NCBI GenBank assembly: GCA_014529385.2
Contig: CM043952.1
Coordinates: forward strand, 158,997,557-159,061,556
Length of the DNA: 64,000 nt
Direction of reading: 5' to 3'
DNA from: Adiantum capillus-veneris
Taxonomy: Eukaryota > Streptophyta > Polypodiopsida > Polypodiales > Pteridaceae
Made by a program: the position numbers and the translations under genes. The notes beneath the pieces were generated by a model. The model was not told where the DNA came from. It worked only from the letters and a program-made list of their open reading frames with translations, and did not search any database. This document shows positions 32,455 to 43,825 of this stretch, one piece after another; the stretch's first letter is position 1; the number at the start of each line of letters is the position of its first letter.

Positions 32455-32784
32455 AAACACAAGCTTGCCATCAAGAACTGCAAACAATATAAAGCCTCAG
32501 AATGCATGTTATGACACATCATAGACCATGTAGGTAACCCTAAACTAACCTGCATCACTCAAATTGTAGAAAACAGCCATGGACTGCTGCAATCATATCA
32601 AGTCCACAAAGATATTGTTGACTTTGTTGTAAACAAGGCCTTCGGTCCGCAACACACTGTTAGAAACAACACCGCTTCCCTTCCCGCGGGCCTTCCTTCC
32701 TTGTGATTTGCTACGGAGCGGTTGAAGAGGCATTGTGTCCTCAATATACAAGTAGTCCCCTAATCGGTGAACAACATCTTCATT
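32455..32784. other. Inter-exon sequence of the transposase-like gene
   Basis: About 330 bp between the 33174-32785 and 32428-32054 coding pieces. It could be an intron plus degraded coding sequence; splice sites were not resolved. Confidence 0.4.
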
Positions 32785-33428
32785 TCACACCCTCTTGGCA
32801 ATCGCCACTCTGTGAGAAAGTGGGAATAGGTTTTCCATGACTCCTCGACTTCTTAATGCATCTTTTAACACTTGATGTATTGCTTGATAGCCCTTGGTAC
32901 TAATCCCAACAGCATCACAAATATCCTGAATATTTAGGTCAGTGACAATATTAGAAAAATCACTAAGAACTCTCTTAGTGATTGCGTCTTTCAAGTGTTT
33001 TGCCTCTGGAGCATCAAGCATCCCAATAAAGTCCTCTTTGTTGAAACAAGAACGAAGTAAAGATGCCCGAGCTGACGCATTCTCGCTGTCGCAGGTTTCT
33101 TGGACAAAGTTCCTACTACCCAAAACAACAATGATGAGCGATACTAGACTTAAACAACATGAGGGGCAGAACATCTTACCTCATAGCTGTCACCCTTCGT
33201 TTTCTTGCCCCACCACGTGGTGCAAGAATCTGAATTTCGGACAACTCCCGTTTCCTCACCCTACCTCCCATGGCAGTACTCTTCATGTGTGAGAGAGTAT
33301 CCTCAAGCATTTTAATTTTGTTTTCCGTGGTTGCGATGGTGCTATTTGCCTCCTCGAGCGTACTAGTAGCTTTTTGCATCTGATCTTGAAGATTGTGGAA
33401 ACTCCCATTAAGAAACTGCCAATGACGC

Positions 33429-34574
33429 TGTGAGCGGGATGAAAACACACACAGCGCCTCTATAACGACCCGTCACACACTCTTGGGAAGATACACACAC
33501 ACACTATGGGGCACCACTCGGCTTAGACAACACACCTGGCCGAGACAGGGAACACACCTCTGGAGTGAGAGGAGAGAGACTATCCACTTGCCCACTCCAC
33601 ACAGACACACACACACACACACACACACCCAAAAAACTCAGCTCAAAAGAGGAGAATTTCTGATGTTTAGATACAATTGAGCTTGGGCCAACACCAATGG
33701 GGCAAATAGCTCACACACTATGGGTGAAAGAAGCCAGATACAATCACAAACTGGAGCAGAAACTTCGCTCATAGGAGGAACTTACACAGAAAAACAGCAG
33801 GAAAAGAGTGAGGAATTTGGCAAAATGGACAGCGCCATCGCGTCCGGAACGGCCCAAAACCCCAGTCTACAATGTCAAAGTGCTCAAATCCGACCTCGGA
33901 TGAGCAGTTTACGGCCAAAACAGGCTCCAAAATGAGCAAAAACACACCTGCGGCTGTTCCTCCTCTCTTCTCCACGTTTTTTTCTGGTCTTCTCTCTCTT
34001 TTTTCAGTTCCCACACTTAGCTTTATTAGTTGGGCACCCTTGGCCTTTTAGATGACCTCAAACGGACCCCGAACAGGCCAAAAACTGACCTCGCAGTGCA
34101 TAGTTGTCACCTTTTTGCATCATTCGCACACCTTGCACTCAGCTTTTTTCCAATAATGCATCTCGCCACCACGTGAAGTGGCCCCAAAAAGTGGTCCTAA
34201 TGATGACCTTTCTGCATAACTCTCACTAGAAAACACCCACGTTGTGTCCGTATTCATCCACGTGCAAATATTGACCCCATTCGGTCTCCTGACGCCACTC
34301 GATGCCATCTGACGCACCTGCTTACCTCATGTCGTCGGCCCGTGGATAGCTTCCTCAAGAAGTTTTACGCGCTACCAACTCCTCCTTATTGTAGAAAAAA
34401 CACAGTGGTACTGGTAATAGTGAAAATCGATGCACTATGTACACCCTATCCTACATGTACACATGTGGGCCCCACGTAACCACCTGGCTCTGGAAAATGG
34501 GCAATCCTTTATTCGATGCACCATGCATGTGTATGTACAAATGCTCAATCCATTTCTCCAAAAAACTCCTGACA
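33429..34574 (-). repeat. 3' LTR of the gag-only gypsy-type element
   Basis: 1146 bp, contains a (CA)n tract near 33605-33628. It looks identical to 37190-38335. Confidence 0.95.
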
Positions 34575-34624
34575 TAATTTGCCCACCCCCTAGCCTGCTA
34601 GAGCATTCATGCTCAGCAGCAGCA

Positions 34625-36172
34625 CTAGTAGATGCTCATTCCACCTGGATCAAAAGGCCAAAGGCATATCGCCTGATTCACAAGAAGCATCATAACACCA
34701 CACCTACATTTGTCAACAATCAACCAAAATGCACCATAGGCATATCCAACTAACACATCCGCCCTGTCTGGAGTTCCAAAAGCATAAATATTGCATGCCA
34801 CATTCAACCCAACCGATAGAGACAACTCAAGTGACTCATCACCTGGCATCTTGGCTTCACCAGCCATAGAAACAACCTGCAAATCATGCACCCAAGTAGC
34901 TAAAAGCATTGTGTGAAGGTAAAGTTGTTGATATCCAAAGCACAAAAGTATCCCCGCAGCACACATATCCCTAGCATAGGCATCCACATAGCTGAGATTG
35001 GACTCATATATGCCAAACCCCTTCTCATCATCATAAGCATACTCATCATCAAACATAACTTCATCCACATCATAATCATGGCTATCACCACTATCCATAG
35101 CTTCTAGCATGGGTTCATTAGTCTCCAAGAATACAGATCCTTGCTCTAAACCACAATCATGCTCACAAATCGGTTCAATCACTACACATACATCAAAATA
35201 TGGCTTCAAAACAGGCTCCATATCCAACAAATCCACAAAATGGCTCTCAACCTTGACCTCTTCCCTAATTTCCAAGGAACTAGTATCCAAAGATACGTGC
35301 TCATCATCAATAACCTCAACCTCACACTCACACCCAGAATCACAAGGTACACAAGTATCCAATGCATCCTCTTCAAGACTTTTCAATCTTGTATCCAAAG
35401 CATTACTCACCTCTTCAGGCTCTTCCAGAAACCTGTCAACCTGCAAGACCTCTTTACGCTTCACAATAGACCTTGGGAAGAAACAAGAAACATCATAGGA
35501 TAGGCTACTTTTCACCTGCTTAAGCTTAACTTCATCTTCCATGTCAAATCTATCTTGCACATGCATACCTGTACTGATACCATGTTCCTCAAGACGCTTA
35601 AACTTCCATTCCTTGTGCTTTGCAATGCATACCGCATCTTCAAAAGACTCGGGCCTCTTCAACTCAACCTCGAACCGCAACCAAGGTGACAAACCATCAA
35701 CAAAAAAACTTTTCTTCAATGAACAAGGAGGGGTCTCATCCTTAAGAGCAACACACCAATGAGTCCATAAATCTGTAAAAACTTGTATATAGGCATCAAC
35801 ACCTTGACAAGAACCTTGCTTAAGAGCATTGAGCTCATTCCATACTGCATTTGCATCTTCCACAACCTGGAAACGCTCTAAAAAAGCTTCTATAAACTTG
35901 TCAAGACTCAAACCATAAGAAGAAGCCACTGCTTCTTTAGCTTCCAAATCCATGAACCAAACACGGGCCTCATCTTTCAAAAGCAATCCAAATAGCCTCA
36001 AAATCTTGTCCTCATCACACATATTGTTGCTTATGCATGCCACCTCGACTTGCTCCAGAAAGTCTTCCGCATCTTCACCACTTCTTCCATGAAATTCCGG
36101 ATAAGAGAAAGCCATGGTTACCCAAGTTACAATGCTTTGAGAACCCCTACGAACACACGTGCAAGAACCCAA
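34625..36172 (-). CDS. Gag protein of the TR-GAG element
   Basis: An uninterrupted frame of 515 codons. An internal ATG at 36116-36114 (MAFSYPEFHGRSGED) is the more likely start, since retrotransposon gag homology begins there. Residues about 20-200 form a gypsy-type gag capsid domain: PEFHGRSGEDAEDFLEQV, RLFGLLLKDEARVWF, FIEAFLERFQ, NALKQGSCQGVDAYIQVF. The C-terminal half is strongly acidic and cysteine-containing but shows no CCHC zinc knuckle and no protease motif. The frame ends just before the purine tract at the 3' LTR. An open frame with apparently identical LTRs implies recent, possibly ongoing, selection on gag in a non-autonomous element. Confidence 0.9.
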   Translation of the reverse strand: MGSCTCVRRGSQSIVTWVTMAFSYPEFHGRSGEDAEDFLEQVEVACISNNMCDEDKILRLFGLLLKDEARVWFMDLEAKEAVASSYGLSLDKFIEAFLERFQVVEDANAVWNELNALKQGSCQGVDAYIQVFTDLWTHWCVALKDETPPCSLKKSFFVDGLSPWLRFEVELKRPESFEDAVCIAKHKEWKFKRLEEHGISTGMHVQDRFDMEDEVKLKQVKSSLSYDVSCFFPRSIVKRKEVLQVDRFLEEPEEVSNALDTRLKSLEEDALDTCVPCDSGCECEVEVIDDEHVSLDTSSLEIREEVKVESHFVDLLDMEPVLKPYFDVCVVIEPICEHDCGLEQGSVFLETNEPMLEAMDSGDSHDYDVDEVMFDDEYAYDDEKGFGIYESNLSYVDAYARDMCAAGILLCFGYQQLYLHTMLLATWVHDLQVVSMAGEAKMPGDESLELSLSVGLNVACNIYAFGTPDRADVLVGYAYGAFWLIVDKCRCGVMMLLVNQAICLWPFDPGGMSIY

Positions 36173-37170
36173 AACTTTTCACTACCCAATCCCTAGAAAC
36201 TTCAATGGAGCTCAGCTTTAGATAAGGACAAACACATGCACATCAAATGAGTTTTCATAGTTGATCATCGGAATTACAACAGGCAAAGGACATTCCAGTA
36301 TCTCTCTTAATCTTCTTGACCCGAACATAAAGACTAGGCGCTGCTGGAAAAAGATCTTCCTGGACACATGAACATTAATCTGGATTCTTTGAGTTAAATG
36401 AAAAGGAGTGAATTGAGGGCCATTTTGATCATCCATTAAAGCCAACCATGAAGCTCCCAAGAAGGCACACCTGACTCAACCACTGATTTTGCCAAAATTT
36501 CAGCAGCATAACAGCATAAATGGCTTAAAAGACCAAAAGACCAGCCATCATAACTTGGAAAAATTTTGACAGAGCTTCCCCAGAAGTAGAGCAATGAGAA
36601 CCCAAAATATAGACTGTATCTGTATGCATAAACTGTCAACAATAGAACCTGAGCATCAAGTAGGACTCACTAGTACATAGCCTATGGCGAGGTCACAAAA
36701 AGGGTGCTCTAGCTACTTGTATCACCGAAAGGATCTCCACATTTGAGAATCCCCCAGCTCAATAAAAACCTCACGCTATCGACCCTCACACGAAGGCTAA
36801 TGCAAATCGCGTATAGTCAAGTCTCAGAAATGACTATCTTCCAGACCAAGTCTCAGAAATGGCTGGGACTGCCAAATACAACCAAGTATGGCTCCACAAA
36901 TGCGTACAATGATAGTTTCCACAAGCAACGTACAATCCAGCAGACAATGCGCTCAAATAGGCGCCAAGTGATGCATACCCACAACAACTGCAAGTGACAT
37001 CACTGCTAGTATATCACTGTACTCCAGCTACCTGTACCTGTGTGAATCACCTGTACCTGTACCTGCCCCTGTAACCTATAACCTGTAACCTGTAATCTGC
37101 AACCTGCAACGTGTAATCCCGAAGCTCGAAGCTCGAAGCTCGAAGCAGAAGGTACTCGAAGAAGATCCTC
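36173..37170 (-). other. Leader region of the TR-GAG element
   Basis: About 1 kb between PBS and gag with no convincing frame. It includes short tandem repeats near 37020-37110 (CCTGTAAC-type) and three GAAGCTC units at about 37121-37146, likely part of the RNA leader. Confidence 0.6.
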
Positions 37171-37183
37171 AGTGGGGGCACCA
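37171..37183 (-). other. PBS-like site of the TR-GAG element
   Basis: Minus-strand TGGTGCCCCCACT, a few bases after the 5' LTR end. It starts with TGG as needed to pair with a tRNA CCA end; the tRNA species is not identified. Confidence 0.6.
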
Positions 37184-37189
37184 AAAGAA

Positions 37190-38335
37190 TGTGAGCGGGA
37201 TGAAAACACACACAGCGCCTCTATAACGACCCGTCACACACTCTTGGGAAGATACACACACACACTATGGGGCACCACTCGGCTTAGACAACACACCTGG
37301 CCGAGACAGGGAACACACCTCTGGAGTGAGAGGAGAGAGACTATCCACTTGCCCACTCCACACAGACACACACACACACACACACACACCCAAAAAACTC
37401 AGCTCAAAAGAGGAGAATTTCTGATGTTTAGATACAATTGAGCTTGGGCCAACACCAATGGGGCAAATAGCTCACACACTATGGGTGAAAGAAGCCAGAT
37501 ACAATCACAAACTGGAGCAGAAACTTCGCTCATAGGAGGAACTTACACAGAAAAACAGCAGGAAAAGAGTGAGGAATTTGGCAAAATGGACAGCGCCATC
37601 GCGTCCGGAACGGCCCAAAACCCCAGTCTACAATGTCAAAGTGCTCAAATCCGACCTCGGATGAGCAGTTTACGGCCAAAACAGGCTCCAAAATGAGCAA
37701 AAACACACCTGCGGCTGTTCCTCCTCTCTTCTCCACGTTTTTTTCTGGTCTTCTCTCTCTTTTTTCAGTTCCCACACTTAGCTTTATTAGTTGGGCACCC
37801 TTGGCCTTTTAGATGACCTCAAACGGACCCCGAACAGGCCAAAAACTGACCTCGCAGTGCATAGTTGTCACCTTTTTGCATCATTCGCACACCTTGCACT
37901 CAGCTTTTTTCCAATAATGCATCTCGCCACCACGTGAAGTGGCCCCAAAAAGTGGTCCTAATGATGACCTTTCTGCATAACTCTCACTAGAAAACACCCA
38001 CGTTGTGTCCGTATTCATCCACGTGCAAATATTGACCCCATTCGGTCTCCTGACGCCACTCGATGCCATCTGACGCACCTGCTTACCTCATGTCGTCGGC
38101 CCGTGGATAGCTTCCTCAAGAAGTTTTACGCGCTACCAACTCCTCCTTATTGTAGAAAAAACACAGTGGTACTGGTAATAGTGAAAATCGATGCACTATG
38201 TACACCCTATCCTACATGTACACATGTGGGCCCCACGTAACCACCTGGCTCTGGAAAATGGGCAATCCTTTATTCGATGCACCATGCATGTGTATGTACA
38301 AATGCTCAATCCATTTCTCCAAAAAACTCCTGACA
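37190..38335 (-). repeat. 5' LTR of the gag-only gypsy-type element
   Basis: 1146 bp partner of 33429-34574. Confidence 0.95.
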
Positions 38336-38676
38336 ACGCAAGTAGATCTCGGACCGAGCAATCTCGTGTCTGTTGAGTCTCTTGCAGTAGGCCAAAAAAC
38401 CTTGCTCTTCATTTCCAACATATTGCAACAGTGATGGAAGGTTTGTAAAAGGCAGATGGACATTGAGAGAAGGATCCTTTGGGTACAAGCATCCCTCTAT
38501 CTAGAGATCCACATTCTTCTCCCCTTGGGCGCGGTGTTCGTTGGTTGAAGGTAATGTACCCAAGCATGTCTTCTTTGTCGGAACATACTCTTGAGGTAGG
38601 CGTAGGAAAAGCCGTGGAGATCTACCGTGTGAAGAGCTTGCTAGGACATTGGCCACATCGTCAAGAGGCATTGTAG

Positions 38677-39848
38677 GATGGAGAGATGAAAAGGAGATGG
38701 GTGTGTAGGTGCAGCCAGCAGGTGCAGGTGCAGGTGCAAGGGGGATGGGTGTAGGAGAGGAGCTTAGATTAGGAGGGAGAGTGGTCAATATTGGGGGGGG
38801 ATTTCTTAAAAGTTTTGGAGGAAGTCAAAAAATACTGAATTATGAGTAATTTATCTTTAAAATCTTTTTTTTTATATGTATATATGTTGGGGCCACTTTT
38901 TAGACGGAAATAAAGTTTATTTGAAAGTTTTTGAAAAAAAAGTCACTTTTTTGACCTCTTTGACCCACGGATTTGATTAGGTGGCATGGGAGAGTTAAGA
39001 GGCCACTTACAAGTTGGCCAAAAATCTAGAGAGAGAAGATAGCATTCTCCCCCCTCCCCCCCTACTTTTCAAATGGTTTACCCCCCCCCCCCCCCCTTCC
39101 TTCCCCCTACCTTTTTAGGGGTCAAAGGTGGAGGAGATCCTACCAAAACAGCCCCATTTAAAGCCTTTGTCCCCCTTAATCTTGGCAGGCTTCCTTGAAA
39201 TTAGGAATTCCTACAAGGCCCATGGAGAGTTCATAGTTTTCCTAATGATCACCTTAATATGTGAAGAGCGCTATGCATATGCATATGTTTGGTGGATTTC
39301 TGATTTCCAAACCTGCATTTTTATAAGTATAGCACACCAGAACCCCATTTGGTGCCTTCAGTACAACCATGTGGTAATATACTCAGTGTAAGACGCCAAC
39401 TTTTTGATTTCCTTATCAAGCATGCACCTCACGGTGTCTTCAATATTTTTTAACATTCTTTTGTTTGTCCCCATCCATGTTCAATGCATACAATATAACT
39501 GAGCCTCTTTGAGTTAGGTTCCATTCCCTATTTAGCTTGGATTTCCAATGTGTAAGGGAAAGAGAGCGTGAGAGAGAGAGAAAGAGAGAGAGAGACAAGT
39601 GGATGTCTTTACCACCCCAAGAAATGTTTTCCAAAAAGTATTGACATAGATTTTCCACATATCTCGGCAAGGATTACCTCAGAGAGAGAGAGAGAGATGG
39701 ATAGAGACAGTTATATAGCGAGGATGAGAAAATTTTTCTTTTTCTTTAGATCCTTTGGTGGTGTTTGTATGTCGCCCAATATCATCCAAAGATAGAGTGA
39801 AAAAAAAGGGGCTTTTAAGGGCTTAGGGGAGTAAACACTCAGGTGCTT

Positions 39849-39889
<41 letters not shown>

Positions 39890-40300
39890 CCCACCCCCAA
39901 CCTTGGGAGTATGTCCACTTGGTGGGGGATAGCCCACCAGGTGGACATATCCTCCGCCAATGATTAAAATTTTGAGTTGTCTTAAATCATGAACTTGAAG
40001 TTCTCAATTTTTAAATTGTCTACCAACTTGAGACTGTATCAATTCTTACAAAATCTGGTGTTTAGCAAAATATACTTTATCCAATAGTACATACTATTCA
40101 TGACCATGCAAACCATATTATACATGATTAGTACTGTAATACATCAGGTAACTAGTTATGTTGCAGTGTTTATTTTTAAGGAAAAAACTTTTGTACATCT
40201 GTCATGGTACCCGTTCCATTTTCCAAAGAATTGATGGGGTAAACATCCAAATTTTGTTGAAAATACATTAAGTCATCTGAATTACAGAAGAGATAAAAAG
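38677..40300. other. Intergenic, low-complexity rich
   Basis: The pyrimidine-rich (minus strand) 5' leader of the transposase-like gene lies at about 38680-38800. Homopolymers follow (poly-G near 38795, poly-C near 39040-39096). GA tracts lie at about 39569-39595, 39681-39697 and 39852-39889. No gene is recognised. Confidence 0.6.
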
Positions 40301-40562
40301 ACACCATCATGTTGTGTGCTGAAATGGTATGTCTGTCCTCCATTGTTTCTTTTCATTGTGTGTCCTCGCTTTGTTGATTACTCTCCTGCATTCAAACCAG
40401 TTTTTTTAGAGATATTTGTCATATTATTATCACAATTATGTACATCGTGTTCTATTTCTTGTTTGTTCAATATATTTGTCAAAGATTTGACCTTGAATTT
40501 GATATCAAAAAAGTTACCCTTTAAAAGAAACTGTCTGAATAATGTTTTGATGTGGTTATTTT

Positions 40563-42605
40563 TTAATCTGTTAGAAGTAAACATAAAGCTAGGCGTTGTA
40601 AATCATTATATGATGTAACTACGCATGATGCATTATAAATGATGGGTAAGACCTGTGATACACATACTTTGTATACTAACCGTGTAGGGCGATTGCTGGC
40701 TACTTGTACGAAAGATACTTGGTGTCCTGGTAATGCGTCTTTTTTCCATGCTGTTTTAGTAGCGTATTCCTTGATGAAATGTCTATGTAGAATTATTTTT
40801 GTGTTCAAATATGTAGAGCCAAACCTTATGAGTTGGTTTAACTGAAATGATATCCAATGGATATATTGTAAAGGTGCCCTCAGGGGACAAGGGTTTGTTG
40901 TGATTCATGCACCGTGTAATACACGTGTTATTGATGAATAGACGATCATCCATATACCGATTAGAGTGTATGAAAGCTGAAAGCATATCAAATTTTTTGA
41001 GTCTAGATAATTTTCTAACATACTCTAGCTCAAACCAAGCAAGGTATAGATTGCACCATAAATGAGAACATGAGTATCCCATTGGGATTCCTTTAGTTTG
41101 TTGGTATGTATCAGATGCTAACCTTGAGAAGCAGTTGTCTAACACAAAGATATTTAAGGCTTCAGAGAATTCAAAGGACCATTTTACATTTGACTTCTTT
41201 TTGTAAGGGTGATCTGGTTTCTAGATGATCTAAAACCTTTATAACCTTGACCAGTTATTAATCTTTTAATGATTCTCAAAGACTCCATTAGGCCATGCTT
41301 CCCATGGTGGGGAATTTCTTCATAGCAAGCTTTAATATCGTATGTATGGATAGAGTAAATCCGTTTACGAAGGTTTATCAAAGCTTCATTCTGGTTGTTA
41401 ATGATCCAGTATGCGTTTGTATTAACCTTTGAGAATGTTTGAAGGTTTTTTTGAAAGTTCTCGGTTTATTCAATACGTTCTCTAGATAAACCATGCAAAA
41501 ATTTAGTTATCATACTAGCCACAGGGGAGAAAACACAATCATGGGCATTTGTTATCCAACTAAACTTTGATTTATGAATTTTATAATTTCCCATAATGTA
41601 GGGAAGACCTCGATCAGGAGAAGGTATAACATCAAACTCCTTGCATCGTGAGTTAATGAGTGATACAATGGTGTTATTGCATTCGTGTATAGGCATGAAT
41701 TCTGAAGAATTCAATCTGTTCTTTGCTTGTAATCTAATGATTCATTTACAAATAAAGATAAGCGTTTGGGCCGATTTTTCCAAACCACATATAAAAATGT
41801 GTTTATGGATAAAATCTATTTCGTCTAAGATCTCGTTGTCCATGAACCATGGAATTTCATTATGCCTATAGTTAGGAAAGATGGAATGGAAGGTTTTTTC
41901 AAGTCTATCTTCAATTACCTGAAAGTGAGACGGCATACAAATCAGATTTAGTAATTAGCATAATTTTGCCCAACCCTTCTTGAACTCGACAAGTTTAACT
42001 GAATGCAAATGTACAGGGACAAGAGGGATATGGTTGAGGCCTTTTGATACATTATCCCTTAATGTGTGGTGTCTTATGAAAGTTGCATGAGTAGTAAGAA
42101 CATGCTCACCAAGATGGCCAAAATGTTTTAGAAAGTTTTTAAATCTTTTTTGGGTATGGCAAATATAAGGTTTACTAAGATCAAAAGGCTAAGCAAATGT
42201 GTCAAAGGGTTTATATAAATACTGGCCAATATTGTTCGTGTATTTCCATCCAAATTTAATGTGAAAGTACCCGAGATTATTTTTGATTGCAATATCCTTA
42301 AACAATTTATCAAAAAAAGTGTGAGGGTGTACAAACTCCATAAATTTATTAGTGAAAGTTAGGTGAATAAACCGGTCTACTTTTTTTACCTTGTTTAAAC
42401 CATTACAAACATTAGTTCTAGTTATTAAATGTCGTACCTTGTCATCTGTAATGTATTCTAGAATTCTTGGAGTTTTGCCGAAGTCCTCAGATCCACGGAA
42501 TTGTCGAGGTTGTTTTGATGATGATGCCGTACTGCTTGGTGTGCTAGCAATACGCTTTAGTTGTTCCCTACTACTAGAGGGTTTGAAAATTGTGTTGATG
42601 GTCAA
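40563..42605 (-). pseudogene. Penelope-like reverse transcriptase, degraded
   Basis: From 42605 to 41184 one reading frame continues through isolated stops (near 42189, 41974, 41740, 41466), then a frameshift leads to 41145-40783 and another to 40808-40563. Recognisable blocks in order: SKPYICHTQKRFKNFL, HVLTTHATFIRH with GLNHIPLVPV, a KIHK motif in YIMGNYKIHKSKFSW, TYDIKACYEEIPH (palm motif A), YQQTKGIPMGYSCSHLWCNL (motif B), RYMDDRLFINN (catalytic YMDD-type motif C) and a post-RT block LPGHQVSFVQVASNRPTRL. The order and the KIHK and IPMG motifs point to the Penelope-like class rather than LTR or LINE RTs. No GIY-YIG endonuclease is visible. Family name is inferred from motif memory. Confidence 0.75.
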
Positions 42606-43825
42606 GCCAATTGGGTGATGCTAAACAGGAGAGAGAAATGGAGTCCCTGGTGTATATAATACTAAACCTTTTGCTACATCAATCCGATATTCATGAAGAG
42701 CGTAAAAAACCACTATCGCATGTCGAACTTCAATGGGAAATGACGTTACCCATCCAATCAAAGCATATACTTGTGCGGATGCAGAGGAATAAGGGAAAAA
42801 CCTTGGGAGGTTTTTAAACCGTGGTTCATCTTACAAGTACACTTGATGAATGGTCTGTATGTGTTCCATCAATTCTTCAAGAACTTTCGAATGTTGTTTT
42901 CTTTCTCATTAAGTGATAGTCCCTTTGTACAAGAAACCATGGAAGTGTTAGAGCACTTTTTACTTTCAATGTTCGATAGTTTTATATGTTTTAGTGTAAA
43001 AGGTTTATCTTGTGATAGTAGATGCTTTGATTGAAGTGCCGATATTTTGCATTGTTCTACCACATTAGGTGTTAAACTACAAAGTAGAGTTAAAGAATCA
43101 ATTGTGAATGGAGCATATTGGCTTAATATCTAGAAAACCCAGAGTTCGTTTTCAAGATGAATAGCATCTAGCTCAATTTTTCTGAAGGGAGTAGTGGAAT
43201 GACGTTAGAAAAATGCCTGGGCATAGACCTTTCAATTTTTTGACAAGAAGGGTCATCCGTTAGGCCTAGGGCCTCCTTTTCTTCTTGATCTAAGAGCTCT
43301 AGATCTAAAAGCGATTTCACAATCTCGAGACTGCCTAATTGGAAGAGGAAGGATAGGGAGATTATTAATAAAATATAGCTTATTAACTATGGGAGGTAGT
43401 GATGAGAAATAGAAGTCTAAATTGGAGCAGTCTTGAGCATCAATAAAGCATAATGATAATAAAAAAGAGCTTAGTGCATTAATTAGTTGTGTAGGATCTT
43501 TTCTAGCAAGGGCTAAGAGTTTTAACAAATCATTAACAGAAGCTGTTTTTAAAGCTGAAAGCTCTTGTTCTTGTATTACCTTTTTCTCATAGTCAGAAGA
43601 CTTTTATGAAAGTCATCTCCTTGAAGCACGAGAGTAGGCATTGTGTACCAATAGGAGGGATATGAATCCTTTTATTGTCAGAGTAACCAAAACCTGTAAA
43701 ACATACAATGCAGCCAATGTAAAGGATTTTATAAGAGACAAAATTATAAACAGTGTAGAATGAAGGCAAGTTCAATATATGGTAGTTGTCCGACCAAGGA
43801 CAACTCGGGAAATAAAGAGAGAGAG
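42606..43825 (-). other. Upstream part of the Penelope-like element, unresolved
   Basis: Fragmentary minus-strand frames such as 43528-43253 (DFYFSSLPPIVNKLYFINNL) may be the N-terminal region of the RT protein. No domain is recognisable, and the left boundary of the element is not defined. Confidence 0.35.

Larger units (their letters stand above)
33429..38335 (-). mobile_element. Gag-only gypsy-type LTR element (TR-GAG), very recent
   Basis: Two 1146 bp LTRs (33429-34574 and 37190-38335) appear identical by eye; all compared segments and every translated frame in them match at a constant offset of 3761. They begin TGTGAGCGG and end CCTGACA on the plus strand. The 4 bp acgc duplicates at 33425-33428 and 38336-38339. 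The gag is on the minus strand, so the right LTR is 5'. A PBS-like TGGTGCCCCCACT lies at 37183-37171 and a purine-rich tract (minus strand) abuts 34575. The 2.6 kb interior encodes gag only, with no protease, RT or integrase, so it must be mobilised in trans. It inserted into the transposase-like gene. Confidence 0.93.
28386..38676 (-). pseudogene. Transposase-like gene, split by two retroelement insertions
   Basis: Pieces in order on the minus strand: 38676-38336 (MPLDDVANVLASSS opening, one TAG near 38501), 33428-33176 (coiled coil LEEANSTIATTENKIKMLED plus basic RGGARKRR), 33174-32785 (ISTKGYQAIHQVLK, HTH-like), 32428-32054 (HLGGDLKTIKCMLGC then CPFY), 32044-31629 (NNVHFCTLHAFMRIFDRML) and 29106-28386 (YYMDRYGSLDIW, QGVEKSHYRAKG, NTRHGGG). 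The GGDLK ... CPxx ... LHxxMRIxD ... GVExxH layout suggests an RNase H-like DDE/D nuclease; this is pattern memory, not a search. Across the 33429-38335 insertion the frame joins exactly (RSEIYLR to HWQFLNG). There are several stops, so it is not functional. It is followed directly by the H3-like gene. Confidence 0.6.

Noticed and set aside
33483..33935. Paired identical frames at 33483-34753 and 37172-38434
   Set aside because: They repeat only because the two LTRs are identical copies; they fall in non-coding LTR sequence.
34900..35762. Plus-strand frames of 60-129 codons at 34913-35762
   Set aside because: Shadows antisense to the intact 515-codon gag.
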